Below, piece after piece: positions 5,653 through 6,996 of a stretch of 6,996 bases of DNA (its first letter is position 1; each line of letters opens with the position of its first letter). The DNA comes from Desulfobacteraceae bacterium. Lineage in GTDB: Bacteria; Desulfobacterota; Desulfobacteria; Desulfobacterales; SURF-7. The notes beneath the pieces were generated by a model. It saw only the letters and a program-made list of their open reading frames with translations. It did no database searches and had not been told where the DNA came from. The stretch is taken from positions 1 to 6,996 of the forward strand of contig JAUXBD010000072.1 in NCBI GenBank assembly GCA_030619585.1. Direction: 5' to 3'. The translations under genes and the position numbers were made by a program.

Positions 5653-6996
5653 ATTGGACTACAGACTTCTTTACCCAGCGCCAGGTATGCCATAAACGCC
5701 ATAAGGGCCTTCCTCTCAGCCTGGAGGCTTCATGGATAAATGTGGGTGCAAAGACCTCTTTCCACCAATTTCCCTCTCGCATATCATCTTTTATGGCATC
5801 CAAAATCATATTTTTGGGAAACCACTTACGTATAGGCGTACTGAAGCCTTGCTTCTTTTTATTCACCATTGCTTCAGGTAATTTCTTTTCCGCAATGTTT
5901 TTCAACAACCCCTTCATTTTATAACCCGGATTGCGAACATCGACAGCTATTCTTCCTGTGAGACTGGCGACTGTTTTGTCCAAAATGGGCACCCTAACCT
6001 CAAGACTGTTATCCATGCTGCAACGGTCCATTTTCGTCAGACATACGGCGGGCAGGAAAAGCTGCCGGTCAAGATGCTGAAGCCGGTCAAAACCCGAAAG
6101 TGCAGGGCAATCTATTTGATGATAATAGGCGGCGGCAGCGACGGCTTTAGGATAGTGCTGGAGTAAATCAGCCACGAAAAGACGCTTCATTCTTTTAGGT
6201 GGATATGCTCCCATCAAGGCTGCATAAGCTGCCATAGGGTCAGCAGACATATGCTTGCGTCCCAGCCAGCCGCGAAGGGTGTTTTTAGGGTAACGCCATA
6301 ACGGAGGAGACATTCCGCTATCACCATAGAACTCGCACCAGGATTTATACCATTTGTATCCGCCTAAAAGCTCATCCCCGCCCTCACCGGAAAGCATAAC
6401 TTTAAAATTTTTTGCAGCAATCCGTGTGATATATGCGGTACTTAAAGCCGCACTTGAGCCAAAAGGTTCATCGAAAATTTCAGCAAGGCGCGGGTCAAGC
6501 TCGAAACCTTTTTGAGAATCCATCGGTTCTATCTGGTGAGGCAGTCCATATTTTTTACAAAGTGCGGCAGCATAGGGCGACTCATCATGATCCTTGGAGT
6601 CCAGGGCAATAGTCAGACACGTTAATTTTCGTCCCATTTCCGCGCAGGCAACTGCTACGAGGCTGCTATCCAGGCCACCGCTTAGAAAAAGGCCCACGGG
6701 AACATCTGATATAAGATGTTTTTCAACGCTGGTACAAATAGCTTCCCAAAGTAGTTTTTCAGCCTGTTTGGGATCAAAAATATCTGGCTCTATCTCTAAA
6801 TTCCAATACTTTTTGTGTTCACTTTCCCCGGAGATCAGATCAAAGGATATCCAGGTCCCTGTTTCAAGCTGTTTATACCCATTATACATGGTGAAAGGCG
6901 CAGGCAAACCCACATGCTGAGTACTCATCAATAATGCTTCGAGATTCATTTCAGGCGCTTTGTCATCAAAAGCCAGAAGGGCTTTCACCTCAGATG
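5639..6996 (-). CDS. asnB: Asparagine synthase-like glutamine-dependent amidotransferase (partial; N-terminus beyond window)
   Basis: The visible 451 residues carry the synthetase half of an AsnB-type enzyme. Numbering from the GTG at 6988, these are: PP-loop SGGLDSS (103-109) for ATP/pyrophosphate, IFDEPFGSSAALS (171-183), SGEGGDELLGGY (200-211), a KMDRCSMDNSLEVRVPILD block (319-337), and KKKQGFSTPIRKWF near 377-390. No key residue is missing. The frame stays open to the window edge: codons before the GTG read Ser-Glu, giving SEVKALL, which matches the (A)SE(I/V)KALL segment inside the glutaminase domain. The GTG is therefore not the start, and roughly 190 residues including the N-terminal Cys nucleophile should lie outside. 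The enzyme uses glutamine nitrogen and ATP to amidate a carboxylate: aspartate in the classical case, or a uronic acid in glycan clusters. In this setting a sugar-amidating role is possible but unproven. The stop TAA overlaps the convergent glycosyltransferase gene end by 14 bp. Confidence 0.93.
   Translation of the reverse strand, partial: SEVKALLAFDDKAPEMNLEALLMSTQHVGLPAPFTMYNGYKQLETGTWISFDLISGESEHKKYWNLEIEPDIFDPKQAEKLLWEAICTSVEKHLISDVPVGLFLSGGLDSSLVAVACAEMGRKLTCLTIALDSKDHDESPYAAALCKKYGLPHQIEPMDSQKGFELDPRLAEIFDEPFGSSAALSTAYITRIAAKNFKVMLSGEGGDELLGGYKWYKSWCEFYGDSGMSPPLWRYPKNTLRGWLGRKHMSADPMAAYAALMGAYPPKRMKRLFVADLLQHYPKAVAAAAYYHQIDCPALSGFDRLQHLDRQLFLPAVCLTKMDRCSMDNSLEVRVPILDKTVASLTGRIAVDVRNPGYKMKGLLKNIAEKKLPEAMVNKKKQGFSTPIRKWFPKNMILDAIKDDMREGNWWKEVFAPTFIHEASRLRGRPLWRLWHTWRWVKKSVVQFRSI

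Noticed and set aside
6986..6988. GTG as the start of the AsnB-like gene.
   Set aside because: The frame continues upstream to the window edge with Ser-Glu codons that complete the SE(I/V)KALL motif inside the glutaminase domain, so the GTG is an internal Val codon.

Overview
This window looks like part of a Gram-negative cell-surface glycan (O-antigen, capsule or exopolysaccharide) locus. It holds four substantial protein-coding genes: three complete and one cut by the right edge. No RNA gene, CRISPR array, insertion sequence or integrase is recognisable. No gene fixes the taxonomy. The gene families and moderate base composition would suit a deltaproteobacterial (Desulfobacterota-type) genome, but that is a guess and no species can be named.

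Layout from left to right. A minus-strand gene (68-2101) encodes a five-helix membrane protein with an LtaS/MdoB-type alkaline-phosphatase-fold transferase domain facing the periplasm. A 356-bp divergent intergenic region (2102-2457) follows, holding a candidate promoter with an embedded perfect palindrome. A plus-strand gene (2458-3447) encodes a class I SAM-dependent methyltransferase with an N-terminal CxxC...CxxC zinc-ribbon-like module. After a 156-bp gap with a candidate extended -10 promoter comes a plus-strand gene (3604-5652) for a large multi-spanning GT-C (GT39/PMT-like) glycosyltransferase carrying a PA14-like domain after its first membrane segments. The last gene is a minus-strand AsnB-type glutamine-dependent amidotransferase (5639 to beyond 6996). 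Its stop codon overlaps the end of the glycosyltransferase gene by 14 bp, so the two are convergent. Only its synthetase domain and the end of its glutaminase domain are visible.

Taken together, these activities would suit a decorated surface polymer: a lipid-linked sugar transferred by the GT-C enzyme, methylation of a sugar or lipid intermediate, a phosphoglycerol-type substituent added in the periplasm by the LtaS-like enzyme, and conversion of a carboxylate to an amide by the AsnB-like enzyme. That linkage is inference from co-location and family knowledge. The strand pattern (-,+,+,-) and the uneven base composition show that the four genes are not one operon, and suggest separately acquired units, as is common in surface-polysaccharide loci. 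I see no clear sign of a wholly new system. The most unusual item is the PA14-like insertion in the GT-C transferase.
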